Source of the DNA: Ailanthus altissimus
Lineage: Eukaryota > Streptophyta > Magnoliopsida > Sapindales > Simaroubaceae
Length of the DNA stretch: 64,000 nucleotides
Direction: 5' to 3'
Assembly: GCA_946807835.1 (NCBI GenBank)
Contig: OX327683.1
Coordinates: forward strand, 2,857,001 to 2,921,000
Shown: positions 11,891 to 24,737 of the stretch, one piece after another
Layout of the letters: each line of letters starts with the position of its first letter
Numbering within the stretch: the stretch's first letter is position 1
Notes under the pieces: model-generated
Database searches by the model: none
What the model was told of the DNA's origin: nothing
What the model saw: only the letters and a program-made list of their open reading frames with translations
Made by a program: the position numbers and the translations under genes

Positions 11891-14345
11891 TTTTAATTCT
11901 TAACTTTATGGAAATATATTAACTTAGTTTTTATTTTTTTAATAAATATCATATTAATTTCTGTAGAGATATTTTTAATAATTTTTTATTATTATTTTCA
12001 TCATTAACCAATTACTATTTTCGTTCCAACAAATACTAATATGATATATATATTGAAAAAAAAAAAAATTAAATTAATATGTATCTATAAAATTAGAGAT
12101 TAAAATAATATTTTTTTCTATAAATTAACAATATTAATAATACAAGGCCAAAACTCTAAAATTGATATATATATATATACTCTCTTTTTTTTCTTTATAT
12201 AAATGCGGAATGTTAAAATATAACACATAAAAATAAAAAGAAATTTCGCACTTATGATTATAGCTTGTAGTAAAAAAATTTAATTTGTTAAATTCATATA
12301 GCTCGACCGTAATATGTATATAGCTTTTTTTTTTTGGTGACTAGACTTTTGAATTAAAAAATCGTTGCATAAAAATGGAGACGTGAAGAAAATCAAGCAA
12401 GATATTAGACAAAGAATATTTTAGAAGAAAAGGGGAAAAAAGCATGCATTTATTCTATTCTACAAATCGCCTCTTGAATAAACTTGCTGCTCAATAGGGG
12501 TCTATATGTTATATATTTTTCTTCTATTAAATGGAAAATTGAATTTAAATCCCTCTTTTTTAAAGTCAATAATAATAATAATAATAATAAGTTTCTAGAT
12601 TGATATTAATGGATTTGAATTTTCTCCTTTTATAAGAATAAATATATAAGTTGATTTATATATGGGTTTAATTTAGATTGATCTGAAATTTTCCAAAAAA
12701 AAAAAATTGTCTATAAATTAGGTTAATTTTCAAAATTTAACGTCAAGTTTTATAAGTCATTCCACCAACTCTAATCGACTTAATAAAAATAATTATAACA
12801 AAGCAATCTTTTTGAATTCTTTTAAGAAGAAGAAGGAGAAGAAACCCTAATTAAATAGTTTAGTTAGGAATAGCTAGGCCTAAGCTAAGCTAACTCTTTT
12901 TTTTTTTTATATGATCTTTGCCTTAATTGATAATATTTGATAGGAAGATTGAGTAATTGTTGAATTATTTATCAACTTTTTATTTTATAAAAAAAACTTA
13001 ATTATATCAGACGAATTTAGCCACGTTTCAAAATGAAAATAGTAGTAAAAGTAGTCAATTTTGTCTTTAGAAAATGTAATTAAAGTCACAACTCTCCTAT
13101 TAGATATCACAAAAAGTCATAAAAATACAAATTTACAAGTCCACATCAAAAATATTTGTTTAAATTAATCATAACTTTATTGCTGTCATATAGCATTATA
13201 AATTAAGTGTTTTTTTTTTAAAAAAAAACAAATTAATTTCACAGGACATATCTACTTACATTTCATGTGCCATTAAAAGTCAGACTGACTGACAATCAAA
13301 CACAAATAAATTTTTAAAATGAAAATGAAATTCAGAGACAGACAGAATTTTTCAACTTGATGATAGTAATATTCGTAAATAATGTATGTGTGAGAAATAT
13401 TTAAACAATACATATTTGTTCTGTGAAGGCATGTGCAATTACATCAAATGTAGGCGGAAGAGATTTGAGAGAAAATGCATGCATATGCATTTGTTTGTAA
13501 ATACATCTACAACCGTCCATCTTCTCATGCATTTATGTGTTCTCTAGAGACAAAGAAGTCTTTCATGCTTGCACATGGATATGCATGCCTCAATCACATC
13601 ATATTAGTCCTAATTTTAATGTTTTGAAATAATGACATAATATTAATATTAAAGATAAATTTTAATAATTTTTTTAAAAATAAAATTATTTTTAAAATAT
13701 AAAATAAGTGAATTTAAAAAAAAATCAAAATTAAAATAAATTAAAAAATTAATTAAAAATAGAGGTATTATTTTTAAATTTTAAGGTCAAGTAAATTTTA
13801 AAAAATTAAAATAAAATATTATAAACACTGTTCAATCCAAAAATTATATTAGGTGATTGCTGGATAAATGTATTTAGACTAATTCATATTAGATGCCGGT
13901 AAACATCTGATTATTGATGTCAACCTTTTTAAAAAACTGCTAACGTTTAGTCCACACAAATATTTAACTATTGAAATATCTTATGCTTACTAATTTTTTT
14001 AAAAGGAGAAAATCTTATTCTTACTATTGATGTCACTTAAAAACAATTATTAAGAAAAAAAAAATTCTAAAGTCCTGATTTTGTCCCAAGATGCAATATA
14101 ATTTTGACCACATATATTTATATTTTAGAAAAATTGTCATTATCTTTTTGTAGTTAGATTTTCACAATAATCACTTAATTTATTATCTTTATTTTAATAC
14201 TTCGTTTTTTTTTGGTTAATTATCATTTGTTCACTTTGGAAGGTAACTTCTTATTTGTTTACAAGAGGGTAATAGATATTAAAAAAAAAAAAAGACAAAG
14301 AGGTTACTTATTATTATGTAAAACTATAGAGAGATAATTGACAAT
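11891..14345. other. AT-rich intergenic DNA
   Basis: No gene recognised. Simple repeats include TA near 12160-12178 and TAA near 12568-12590. A stretch rich in CATGCA (13470-13590) is the least AT-rich part. Confidence 0.4.
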
Positions 14346-14599
14346 TTCTCTATATTTTATAAGATGAGCGGCAACCTTTGATAACCCTAAGCAGGGCAAG
14401 GAAGGTCTCTAATCGACCTGTGATAGTCAAAGACGTATTCTAGCCTTCGCCACATTTTGAAAAGCTTTTATCTAATAGGAGGAAGTACTCAACTAGTAAA
14501 TGAATCTATATATTTATGTTGCGGATATTAAGTTATACTCTTCAGTTTCATACCCTTATGGCATTAATTAAGTCACAGTCTTGATATCCTTTTATTCTA

Positions 14600-15485
14600 T
14601 GCGCAGTGAAAAATTATAACTCATACCATAAGTAATAACACATAAGATCAACACACCAATAAAGATAAGGAAAACAAACCAATTAACAAGACACAAGATA
14701 TACGTGGTTTAATCCAAAATTGTTGACGTCCACAGAGGATCCATGATCCAGCTTTTTATTATTGATATAGATCACTAAGTATCTTACATCATCAATGATC
14801 CTATAATACTCAAAGTATCTCACATAGACCACCCTAGTATTTTCCATAGAAATTCCAAAGTATTTACACTTGATTACCATAATTTTTTGAAGACCTCTTA
14901 GTATTTCTTCATAAGAGATTTTTACAAGAAATATAAGAATAGCCCGAGCATTTAAGCCAAAAGAATCTATGGTGTTTCTTTTGTTCACTTAAGAACTAAA
15001 AGAAAACACTCTCTAAAAGTTACACCCTAGTGCACCACGCACTTAGTGCCTACCTAACTCCTCTATTCTCTCTTATGGTTTACATCTTGAAACTTTAGAT
15101 GCTTATCTTTCTCTTGTGTTTAGAATGATTTATATAGTGAGTAAAACACCCATAGAAACCCTAAACGAAGTTGGAATAAGAGTCCTTACTTGTAGGAGTC
15201 ATAATCTCACTTAAAGAAATCAATTGAGTCAAAATAGAAATACCCCTAAGTTGTCGCATGAACTATAACCGCGTGAACAGTATTCACACACAAACAATAC
15301 CTTCATCGTGAACAGTACCTCCCACTGTGAACAGTGTCGCTGCATGAACGGTACTCATTCTTTTGGCTTTCTATTTTGCTCATTTCTTATAAAACCAATA
15401 CGTATTTAACTTTATAATGACTCTTCTCTTAATATTCTTCACAATCCTTACCCATACAAAATTGTTGAATCACTAATTTCTAACA
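14600..15485 (-). mobile_element. Copia-type LTR, minus strand
   Basis: Read on the minus strand it starts TGTTAGAAATTAGTGATTCA and ends CACTGCGCA, giving TG...CA ends over 886 bp. The 'tacgtggttt' and 'gacgtccacagaggatcc' phrases (14701-14742) are typical of the R-U5 region of plant Copia LTRs. Beyond its 3' end (towards 14590) a weak primer-binding-like 'GGATATCAAGAC' follows, so this may be a 5' LTR with a short internal remnant at 14350-14599 rather than a solo LTR. No target duplication was found. Near 15270-15355 it holds four variants of 'gtgaacagt'. Confidence 0.55.
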
Positions 15486-15745
15486 ATTTAAATATAAAAC
15501 TTTAATTTTTATACTTATTTTCATTTACAGTACACTTCTCCCTTTATTTTCATTCTTTTGGCTTTCTATTTTGCTCATTTCTTATAAAACCAATACGTAT
15601 TTAACTTTATAATGACTCTTCTCTTAATATTCTTCACAATCCTTACCCATACAAAATTGTTGAATCACTAATTTCTAACAATTTAAATATAAAACTTTAA
15701 TTTTTATACTTATTTTCATTTACAGTACACTTCTCCCTTTATTTT
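15356..15745 (+). repeat. Perfect 195 bp tandem duplication across the LTR edge
   Basis: Unit 1 is 15356-15550 and unit 2 is 15551-15745. No mismatch was found by eye. Each unit holds the first 130 bp of the Copia-type LTR plus 65 bp of flanking DNA, so the duplication happened after insertion. Identity implies a recent event. Confidence 0.9.
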
Positions 15746-15904
15746 TGTAAAGAAGTGTCATTTCTGATAAAGCCAACACTTTTTTCAAAAAAGAAATTAT
15801 TTATTAACTTTTTTTATTACATGAAATGAAAATTATGCTTTCAAGTTTGTCATAATTACAACTACATCTTTTTATTTTTAAAAGTACTACTTCATTTTTA
15901 AAGG

Positions 15905-16815
15905 TGGTAGAATTCTCCACGGATTAGGACTCTGTGAGAATCCGCCCCAAATGGGGAGTAATTTGAGTTATATTTTAGGCATTTTTTAGAGATTGGGTTG
16001 GTTTGGATACAATAATCCAAACTGAAATTAAATTCGTGTTGGGCTTGGGAATATGGGTTTGAGGATAAGTTGATTTCTCCAAATCCACCCAAATACCCGA
16101 TATATAAACAAAATTAAAAAAATTAGTGTAAATAAATTTACTTATTTATTCAAATCAAAGTTAGCTATGTGTTAAATTTGAAGGTATAAAATTTACTTAT
16201 ATTATATTTTTTAAAATTTTGATTTTTTGATTTTATTCATTTCTCTATTTTTTTTAATTATATTTCATATTAGACATTTGTTTTCAAATTAAAGTGAACT
16301 CATTTATTGAAAAAAAAATTGAGAAGAACAAACAAAAGAGGTAAATAATTTTATTACAATTCTTAGTTTCTTATTCATCGCTCATTTAACTCAAAATTTC
16401 TTTTAGTTGTGTTATAGATTTTCAAGAAATCGTAATAGAGTCTTGATATTTGGATTACAAATGAAGTATAATGATTTAGATGCCATTGTTCAAAGAAACC
16501 ATTAATTTTTGTGTTTTTGAATTTTAATCCATGTTATTAATTTTTAAATTAATAGTTAAAAAATCGAAGACTCGATGTAGTTTATATTTTTCATTTAATG
16601 TTTACAAATGTTTTTTTAATATATTATAATTGTATGAGATAAAAGACTATTTTAAAAAATTAAATTGATACAAATAAAATAGTATTTAAGAAATAAAAAA
16701 AAATAGGTATGCGATACCCATGAGAATCCTTATCCTCATTTTGGGAATCCCCTGCTCACATTTGAATTACATATATTAGGTATGGGGTGGGGATTCTCAC
16801 ACTCATCCCAACCAG
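15905..16815 (+). mobile_element. Non-autonomous hAT-like element, copy 1
   Basis: About 0.9 kb, non-coding. It begins with 'gtgagaatccgcccc' and ends with the imperfect inverse 'ggggtggggattctcac', giving degenerate terminal inverted repeats. A related copy lies at 18085-18950 in the same orientation, with shared blocks such as 'tttggattacaaatgaag' and 'gatgtagtttatatttt'. The GGGGATTC-rich ends suggest hAT-type; the superfamily is inference. Confidence 0.45.
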
Positions 16816-16874
16816 CCACATTGTCACATATATTCATTTCTCTATAGCTAATTGTTAGGAGTGGTAGAATTTTT

Positions 16875-18010
16875 TGTTAGAGTCGGTGCTTACGTGTCAT
16901 CCCTGAATGAACATATACTTGTGTATTTATACAAGTGTACATTTCCATTAAATCGCTAATACCCATTTATATGGTATTATGCAATGTAACGTTACAGACA
17001 TTGTAAATCTGAAGGAGTTCGGATTAGATTTAAAAGGAATTTTGATAAGGGCTCATAGTGAGTGGGGCATTGCTCAGACTCATGGAATAGTTTCATTTAA
17101 CGAATCGGGCGTAAGACCTAGGGAGTTCAGTGATATGGATTGTACTCATTGTGCATTGGGGCACTGTGCCGGATTAAAGTATTTAATCTAGCAATATTCA
17201 GCATTACCACGGGAATACTTGTGTGTCTGTATTTAAGTGTTAAATATAATAATTAGTTAATAATAATAATTTACTAATTGTATTATGACACGTAGTGTAT
17301 TATGGACCATCAGTTGAGTTTACCAGAGTGTGAAATTTAATGGGACCCACTAAGGGGTAGACTTGGTAAACTATTCATGAGGGACAAAATTGTCATTTCA
17401 TACTTCAATTATTTAATGGTTAAATAGTCAAAACATCTCTCTTATTTTATTATATAATATATTATTATATTTTATTATATGATATTATATATAATAATAT
17501 TATATTATTATTATATTATATATATTTGATATATATAAAGAGAGAGAGATGAGAAAATTTGTGAAGGTGTGTGTTAGTTTTGTGTCGAGAAAGAAGAAAG
17601 AAATGGAGAAGAGAAGAAGAAGAAGAAAAGGCCGAAGGAGGAAAAAGAAAGAAAAAAAAAATTGTTTCATTTTTCCCTATGGTTCTAATTAGAGCAATTG
17701 TGAATTGCTTCAAACTCTCAATTTCTTATCCTTTTGGAGAAAATGATGACAACACACCCAGCCATTTTTGAGTTTAAGAGTTAAATCCAGTGCTGCATAT
17801 AGGGCTACTGTTCTAACTTATCAAGCCCACTGTGTTGGTTACTAGAACTGCCTGCGAGTTGGTCTTCATGCGAACTCCGAAGAATTACGTGTATAATGTT
17901 ACACATTGAGATGAGTTCTCTATACTGCTAATATATTAATGTGATTAATATATTTTATTTATTGTATTTATTGTAATTTACACGCTTCCGCCGCGTAGAA
18001 TATATATAAG
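16875..18010 (+). mobile_element. Solo LTR, Copia, same family as the LTR at 43996
   Basis: Starts TGTTAGAGTCGGTGCTTACG and shares with the LTR at 43996 the phrases 'tgcttacgtgtcatccct', 'taacgtt[at]caga', 'agttc[ag]gatt' and 'gtactcattgt' in order. A TATA box (gatatatataaag, about 17527-17539) is followed by a purine-rich leader of GA and GAA runs (17540-17660). It ends near 'cacgcttccgccgcgtag'; the exact end and target duplication could not be fixed. No internal domain flanks it. Confidence 0.6.
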
Positions 18011-18084
18011 ATACGTATTTTAGGCAATAGACACAATAACACATGCATACTCCCACAAGTACTAAATCTCAAGCAGCATTTTCT

Positions 18085-18950
18085 ATAGAGTTGGGCCCTG
18101 TGGGGACCTGCCTCAAATAATAAATAATTTTGGTTGCATTTTATACCTTTTTAGGGATGGGACGGGTTTAGAGTTTTGGGGATACATTGATTTCCCTAGA
18201 CCCGCCTCAAAAACCTGATTTATAAATAAAATTTAAAAAAATCTAGTTTGAGAAAATTTACTTATTTATCCAAATTAAAGTTGGCTACATGCTAAATTTG
18301 GAGGTATAAAATTTAATTACATTATATTTTAAATTTTTTTATTCTTATTCATATTTTTATTTATTCATTTATTTATTATATTTAATATTAGACATTTGCT
18401 TCTAAATTACAGTGAACTTATTTGTTAAGGAAGAAAAAGAGGATGAAGAGAAATAAAAAAAGAGGTAAATAATTTATTATTATTCTTAGTTTCTTAGTCA
18501 TCACTCATTTAACTCAAAATTTCTTTTACTTTGTGTTATAGGTTTGCGAGGAATCTTAATAGAGACTTGAGGTTTGGATTACAAATGAAGCATAATGATT
18601 TAGATGCCAAACTTCAAAGAAATAATTAATTTTTGTGATTTTTGAATTTTAATTCATGCTATTGATTTTTAAAATTAGCATTGAAGACTTGAAGACTCGA
18701 TGTAGTTTATATTTTCATATGATATTTATAATTTTTTTTGTATATAATTATGATTGTACGAGGTGAAAGTCTATTTCACAAAATTAAATCGGTAGAAATA
18801 AAAGAGTATTTAAATAATTTTAAAAAAATAAAGTATTGGTACCCATGGGGATCCCTATCCTTATTTGGGATCCCCTACCTCGAACCCAAATTACATATAT
18901 CAAGTATTAGGTAGGAACGAGGATTCACATACCATCGGGGTAGAATTCTC
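18085..18950 (+). mobile_element. Non-autonomous hAT-like element, copy 2
   Basis: Diverged from copy 1 at 15905-16815 by many substitutions and indels but collinear with it. Starts near 'ggccctgtggggacctgcc' and ends near 'gaggattcacata'. Non-coding. The pair flanks the solo LTR. Confidence 0.45.
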
Positions 18951-19440
18951 TGCTTAATTGCCACCTTACTAACTGTTGTCATTAAAAGATGCAAAATGAA
19001 TAATGGTATGGATGGACAAAAATCGAATCATACTAATAAAATTAAACTGTATAGAATTGAATCAACCAATTTGATTCAGTTTACAATACAAATTTTGTGC
19101 AATTAGTGTTTTTGGAGACCAAAAATATTGGTTTGGTTCGATTTCAATTTTCAAAAAAATTGAATTGAACCAAAGAAAAAATTGAATCAAATCGAAGGGC
19201 ATTAACATAAATTAACACATATATAATTTATAGTTGTTTATTTATGTAAATTTACATTATTAAGTACACTTTATTTGTTTTGGTAATTATAATATAGAGT
19301 TTGTAAAATCAACAAAAATTATGGAGTAATAAGTAATTATTGACTAAAGATTATATTGATTTGTATTAATTTATATGTTATATTCAAGAAATAATTTTTA
19401 TTTTTACATATTCTTATAATTCTTTTTAAATATTGTATAG

Positions 19441-19936
19441 TGTGAGAAAGTTGATTAAAAATCATTGAAATATAATTTGGAGAACAAGTCAAGTGTGTTG
19501 GGTATGCGAGAAAATTGTTTCCCGTTTTGTTATGTTTTATTTTATCTTCTACTTATTCTAGGTCTTTCTAAAATGACTTTACACATTTAGGGTTAACCTA
19601 TATTGTCCTAAAGCCTATATAAAGGCCATTTATTGGTTTATAAATACATCTTTGTGATAATAGTATTCTTTGTGATTCTTAGTGAGAGAAACTCCTAGTT
19701 TACAAGAGTGAGTGAGTTCTTTGTGAGTTCTTTCTTGTAAAAGACATACTTCATAAGTGCCTTATGATTCAATAATAAGAGAGTGTAATCTTGATCCACC
19801 GTGGATATAGGCAAGTTGTCGAAACAAGTAAATTCTGTGTTGTTCTTTTATTTTCTCTCTTTAGATTTCTTAATTGCTTTAATGTTGCACTATATACTTT
19901 GGGTTTATTGCTTGTTTAATTGCTTCCTCTTCAATA
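19441..19936 (+). repeat. 5' LTR of Copia A
   Basis: 496 bp. It lacks about 115 bp present in the 3' LTR, where 'gtgagaatcgaagaag' to 'ttcgggaaac' replaces the short 'gcgagaaaattg'. The missing part is the GC-rich stretch of the 3' copy, so a deletion here is the simplest reading. Confidence 0.85.
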
Positions 19937-19939
19937 AAC

Positions 19940-19952
19940 TGGTATCAAAGTC
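19940..19952 (+). promoter_or_regulatory. Primer-binding site of Copia A
   Basis: tggtatcaaagtc starts 3 bases after the LTR and matches the usual initiator-Met tRNA site TGGTATCAGAGC except for late positions. Confidence 0.8.
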
Positions 19953-19968
19953 AAGATTTTAAGCAAAC

Positions 19969-20712
19969 ATGGCTATACCTAATTATGAGGTAGAGAAATT
20001 CAACAAAACTAATGACTTCAATATGTGGAAGATGAAAGTTAAGGTGTTATTAGTGAGCCAATGGTTAGGCTCAACATTAGAAGCGATTGTAGCTTCATCT
20101 AGCGAAGAAGAAAAAATGCCAGAGTTGTCCAAGGCTGAAGCAGAAAGAATGGACATTCAAGAAAGAGCTTACAATACAATGTCATTGAATGATGAAATAT
20201 TGAGGGAAGTAGCAGGTAAGACAACGACAATTGGTATTTAGAAGAAGCTTGACTTTTTTTATATGCGAAAGTCATTAGCTAACAGATTGCATATAAAGAA
20301 AAAGTTGTATCAATTGTCCATATCAGAGGGGATGCCGATGAAAGATCATATAGATGCATTCAACAAGATCATTCTTGATCTTGAATCTATCAACATCAAG
20401 ATAGAAGATGAAGATAAGGCAATTATCCTGCTGAGTTCACTTTTTAAGGGTTATGTGAGCTTTGTTGATACATTGCTCTATGGCAGAGAGAGTTTAATGA
20501 TGAGCGATGTGAAATCATCATTAAACTCAAAGTTATTAGAAAAGTAAGTTAATAGCAATGTAGAAAGTCTATCTGTAAGAGGAAGGTCCTCATATAGAGA
20601 TAAAAGGAAAAAGAGCTCAAGATCAAAGTCTAGCACTCATAGGAAGTGCTATTACTGCAAGGAAGAGAGGCACTTCATAAAGAACTGTCCAGAGCAAAAA
20701 GCATAAGACAAA
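19969..20712 (+). pseudogene. Copia A gag
   Basis: Capsid-type protein that would package element RNA. It starts at the ATG of MAIPNYEVEKFNKTNDF and runs to a stop at 20239-20241. The frame continues at 20263 (HIKKKLYQLSISEGMPMKDH), matching the UBN2-type gag of TNT1-like elements. A zinc knuckle CYYCKEERHFIKNC, with correct CX2CX4HX4C spacing, lies at about 20647-20690. At least two in-frame stops break it. Confidence 0.85.
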
Positions 20713-20727
20713 AAGAAAGTAGATGTT

Positions 20728-22160
20728 GTGCTTGCCTATGATGATAGCTACAACAACGAAAAGACTCTAGTCGCTACTAATGGTAAGAGTATTGAAAAAT
20801 GGGTTTTTGATTCTGGTTGTACATGTCATTTATGCCCACACAAGTCTTGGTTTATAAATTTCCAGCCCATTAGTGGTGGCAAGGTCTTAATGGATAATGA
20901 CATTGCTTGTCAGATGATGAGAATTGGTAGTATTAAACTTAGGTTGCATGATAAGCGAGTGAGAGAGTTGACAAAAGTTAGGTATGTTTCTGACCTCAAT
21001 AAAAACTTGATCTCATTAGAGACTTTAGACCAGGATGGGTATTCCATTAGAATCGAATCGACAGAGGGTTTTAAGAGTATTAAAGGGTTCTATGGTGGTA
21101 ATCAGAGGTGAAAAACACAAAGGTATTTTATGTGCTTAAAGGAGAAATTGTAAGTGATTTTGCATTATTCTCTATAGATGATGAGAATATGCAAACTAAG
21201 TTATGGTATCTTAGACTAGATGAGAGAAACTTGAAGGAGTTATTTAGTCAAAAGGCGTTTGGTGATGGTAGGTTTCAGCCATTGAAGTTTTTTGAACATT
21301 GTGTACCTAGGAAAGCACATAAAGTGAGGTTTAGTATTGGCGAGCACAAGATGAAAGGGACTTTTGACTATATACACTCGGATCTTTGGGGACCAGCTCA
21401 GACAACTACTCATGGTGGGGCTAGATACTTTCTTAGCTTAATTAATGACTATTTGAGGAAATTGTGGGTCTATGTGTTAAAAAGTAAAGATAAAGTATTT
21501 TATACATTTAAGACTTGAAAGGCTTTGGTTGAGAATCAAACAGGCAAAAGGGTTAAAAGGCTACGAATTAAAAATGGCATCAAGTTTTATAATAGAGAGT
21601 TTGATGAGTTCTATGCCAAGAATGAGATTGCAGGGCATAGAACTCTGAGATCAACACCACAATAAAATTGTATAGCTGAGATAATGAATAGGACCCTACT
21701 TGAAAGGGTTAGATGCATGCTTATAATGTAAAGATGTTTAAGGTATTATGGGGAGAAGCTATAGTAACTGTAGTTTATTTGATCAATAGAAGTCCTTTAT
21801 CAGCAATAGACTTCAAGACGCTAGAAGAGAAATAGTCTGGCAACCCTCATAAGTATGACCACCTTAGAATTTTCGGTTGTCCCACCTTTGTTCATGTTAA
21901 GGAGGAAAAATTAAAACCTAAAGTTATCAAAGGGGTATTCATAGGTATCTCAAATGAGTAAAATGATACAAGGTGTGGTGTAGAAAGTTGACACCACCAA
22001 GAAGTATCATAAGCCATGACGTGACGATTGATGAGACGACAATATTAAAAGCTTCTCAAGAAAATGAGAAAGAAGAACCTGTGTTCAAGGAAGAATCAGC
22101 ATTTAAGTCAATAGAAGTTGAAGTGGAACCTGAGAGTAGATCTGATATGCCCCTAGATTA
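20728..22160 (+). pseudogene. Copia A protease and integrase
   Basis: The protease motif is WVFDSGCTCHLCPH (about 20800-20840), with the DSG catalytic triplet kept. The pre-integrase block LWYLRLDERNLKEL lies near 21202. The integrase core shows HSDLWGPAQTT and the later GHRTLR-type region, with stops at 21516, 21664 and beyond. The order protease-integrase-RT is the Copia order. Several frameshifts are needed to read through. Confidence 0.8.
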
Positions 22161-22429
22161 ACACTTCAACAAGGAGATCCTTGAAGATGAACCAAGAACA
22201 CCGATGAGTTCCTCTAAGTCCACCCAAAGAAAGACTATGACTCCTGAGATAGAACTTGAAGAGTACCAGCTAGTCAGAGACAGGCTAAGGAGAACAATTA
22301 ACCTATCAATCAGGTATGCACAAGTAGATTTAGTTGCTCACACCTTTAACTCTACTTACACTCTTAAATTTGATGAGCCTAGAATATATGGTGAGACTAT
22401 GAAGAGTAAAAATAAGAATGAATGATAGT

Positions 22430-23335
22430 AAGTCATGGAAGAAGAAATTAGTTATCTTAAGAAAAAGCATACTTGAAAGTTGGTGGAGAGACCTTAAAAG
22501 AAACTAATGGGGTACAAGTGGGTGTATAAGGTGAAGAAGGGGATATTAGGGATAGAGCCTACAAGATTTAAGGCTAGGTTAGTTATACAAGGTTTTACTC
22601 AGAGAGAGAGTGTTGACTTTTATGAGATATTCTCTCTAGTCATCAAGTACACATCCATTAGGATTCTATTAGTCATGTGTGCAAACCTTAATTTATATCT
22701 ACAGCAGTTGGATGTAAAGATAAATTTTTTGATAAAGAGAGCTTGAAAAGATGATTTACATGGCACAACCATAAGGGTTTGTAAAGCCCGAAAAAGAGGA
22801 TCATACTTGTTTAATGAAGAAGTCATTATATGGGTTAAACCTTAATTTATATCGTGTGTAAACCTTAATTTATATCTATAGTAGATGGATGTAAAGATAA
22901 CTATTTTGCATAGAGAACTTGAAGAGACGATTTACATGGCACAACCGTAAGGGTTTGTAGAGCTCAGAAAAGAGGATCATACTTGTTTACTGAAGAAGTC
23001 ATTATATAGGTTAAAGAAATCACCTAAACAGTGGTATATGAGATTTGATGAGTTTATGATGATTTATGGATTTAGTAGAAGCAAGTATGATGGATGAGTA
23101 TACTTTAAGAGTTTGAGTAGTTAGATGATGTATTTGCTTCTGTACGTCGATGATATATTGATCGCATGTAAGAATATAGAAGAAATACAAAAACTCAAAA
23201 AACAGTTGAGTGGCGAATTTGAGATGATGGATTTGGGAGCAATAAAGAGAATATTGGGTATAGATATTGTGAGAGAAAAAAAATGGTGTTATTTTCTTGT
23301 TACAATAGTAATATAGACTCTAATTCTTAGAAAGG
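22430..23335 (+). pseudogene. Copia A reverse transcriptase, with internal duplication
   Basis: GYKWVYKVKKG and FKARLVIQGFTQ mark the RT start (22507-22600), and the catalytic LLLYVDDILIA is at about 23131-23165. A stretch of about 177 bp starting 'aaccttaatttatatct' at 22684 is repeated from 22861, with diverged bases. Part of the palm region is therefore encoded twice. Frame breaks occur on both sides of the duplication. Confidence 0.85.
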
Positions 23336-23539
23336 TTTAGTATGACCAATGTAAAGGCTGTCTCCACTCCTTTGGCTATGCATTTCAAACTTTTAGTAGC
23401 ACAATCGCCAATATCCAGAGAAAAGAAATTGCAGATAAGTAAAGTACCATATGCAAGCGCTGTGGAGAGCATCATGTATGCAATGGTTTGCACAAAACCA
23501 TACATAGCGCAGGCTGTGAACATGGTAATCTAAGGAAGG

Positions 23540-23995
23540 ATCACTTGCTTGCGGTAAAATAGATATTGAGATATCTCAAGGAGACATCGGATCATGGATT
23601 CATGTATAAAAGGGATGAAGACATCAATGTAATGGTAAGAGGATACATAGACTCATATTATGTAGGTGATCTAGATAGAAGAAGATCATTGATGGGTTAC
23701 ATATTCATAGTGTTTGGGTATAGTGTCTGTTGGAGATTAGTTCTACGACATGTGGTTGCATTATCTACCATAAAGATAGAGTACATAGTTGTCGGATAAG
23801 CTATTAAGAAGGCCGTGTAGTTGAAAAGCACATGTGCAGAGGTAATGGCTACTGAAGATGTGAACACCAGTGTGTATTGTGATAGCCATAGTGCCATACA
23901 CCCAAGCGAGAATCAAGTATTTCACGAGAGGTCTAAGCACATTGATGGGCAGCTCCATTACATTTGAGACATTGTCCAAAGTGAAAGTATGACTT
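23540..23995 (+). pseudogene. Copia A RNase H, 5' part
   Basis: RYLKETSDHGFMY, GYIDSYYVGDLDRRRSLMGY and VALSTIKIEYIV match the Copia RNase H; the usual DSDYAGD has become DSYYVGD. It continues to SKHIDGQLHYI and then a stop and DIVQSES. Homology ends at about 23995; the next piece of this domain is at 46395. Confidence 0.8.
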
Positions 23996-24737
23996 CCCCC
24001 ATAGTTAAGGGTAGGGGTTAAGCGTTTGATTCGACAATGAACACTAAATGAAACAAGAAAATCAAAGAACTTTCTCACCCACCTAGGATTGATTGATCGA
24101 CTACTGATTCACGGATAAAATCTTTCTATGTCATTACCTTGAGCGTACTCCACTAAGAGAACAGGGCTAGAAGGCCTAGATATTGCATCATGTGAAAGAA
24201 GACTGCAAGTTTTAAAGAGATTACTCCTGGTGATATGTCGACAACAGGTTAAATAGCAACGCTTAGTACTGCGGGCAAAAAGTAAAAAAAGAAAGAAAAA
24301 GGATGCTAAATAGTATAGTAAAGTAAACCCTTGGAGAACCAGCGAGGCTAGAACTAAGTCAAATAAACTTTCAACTTTTGATGTTTCCTTTTGTAAAAAC
24401 CCAAAAGGATTAGCATCCTCCTTGAAGGGAACGCGAAAAGATCAAGCAAGCATCAAGGACGTGACTTGTAAGCTATCTTGCAATAGTTATAAATCTAAAT
24501 TCTATTCTAATTCCAGCCTTTCCGCTTGAAAGAGAGAACTAATCCTCATTTATCTAATCGATGTCTTTTCTGATCTTAATGAAATTGAGCTTGGCATGTA
24601 TGTGTTCGAGAGGTACCAAGACCACAAATCTCAGATGCTGAAGCATTCTCCTACTACAGTCAAAGTGATAACGGCTGTAGCATCCACTGGTAATGTGCGA
24701 AAGAGGGTAAGATCTGCTCCTTAGCTATAAGTCATGT
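23996..24737. other. GC-richer insertion, piece 1 (possible mitochondrial DNA)
   Basis: Base composition changes abruptly: 24121-24180 has 27 of 60 G or C, against roughly a quarter to a third nearby. No transposon domain or reading frame was recognised. The style, with short A/G runs and no microsatellite drift, resembles plant mitochondrial intergenic DNA, but I cannot confirm it. It breaks Copia A and is itself broken by the chromovirus at 24737. Confidence 0.35.

Noticed and set aside
14346..14599. GC-enriched stretch that could be an RNA gene
   Set aside because: No tRNA box A/B or stable cloverleaf was found; more likely Copia leader remnant.
14683..14988. 101-residue minus-strand frame
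   Set aside because: Lies within the Copia-type LTR and shows no polyprotein motif.
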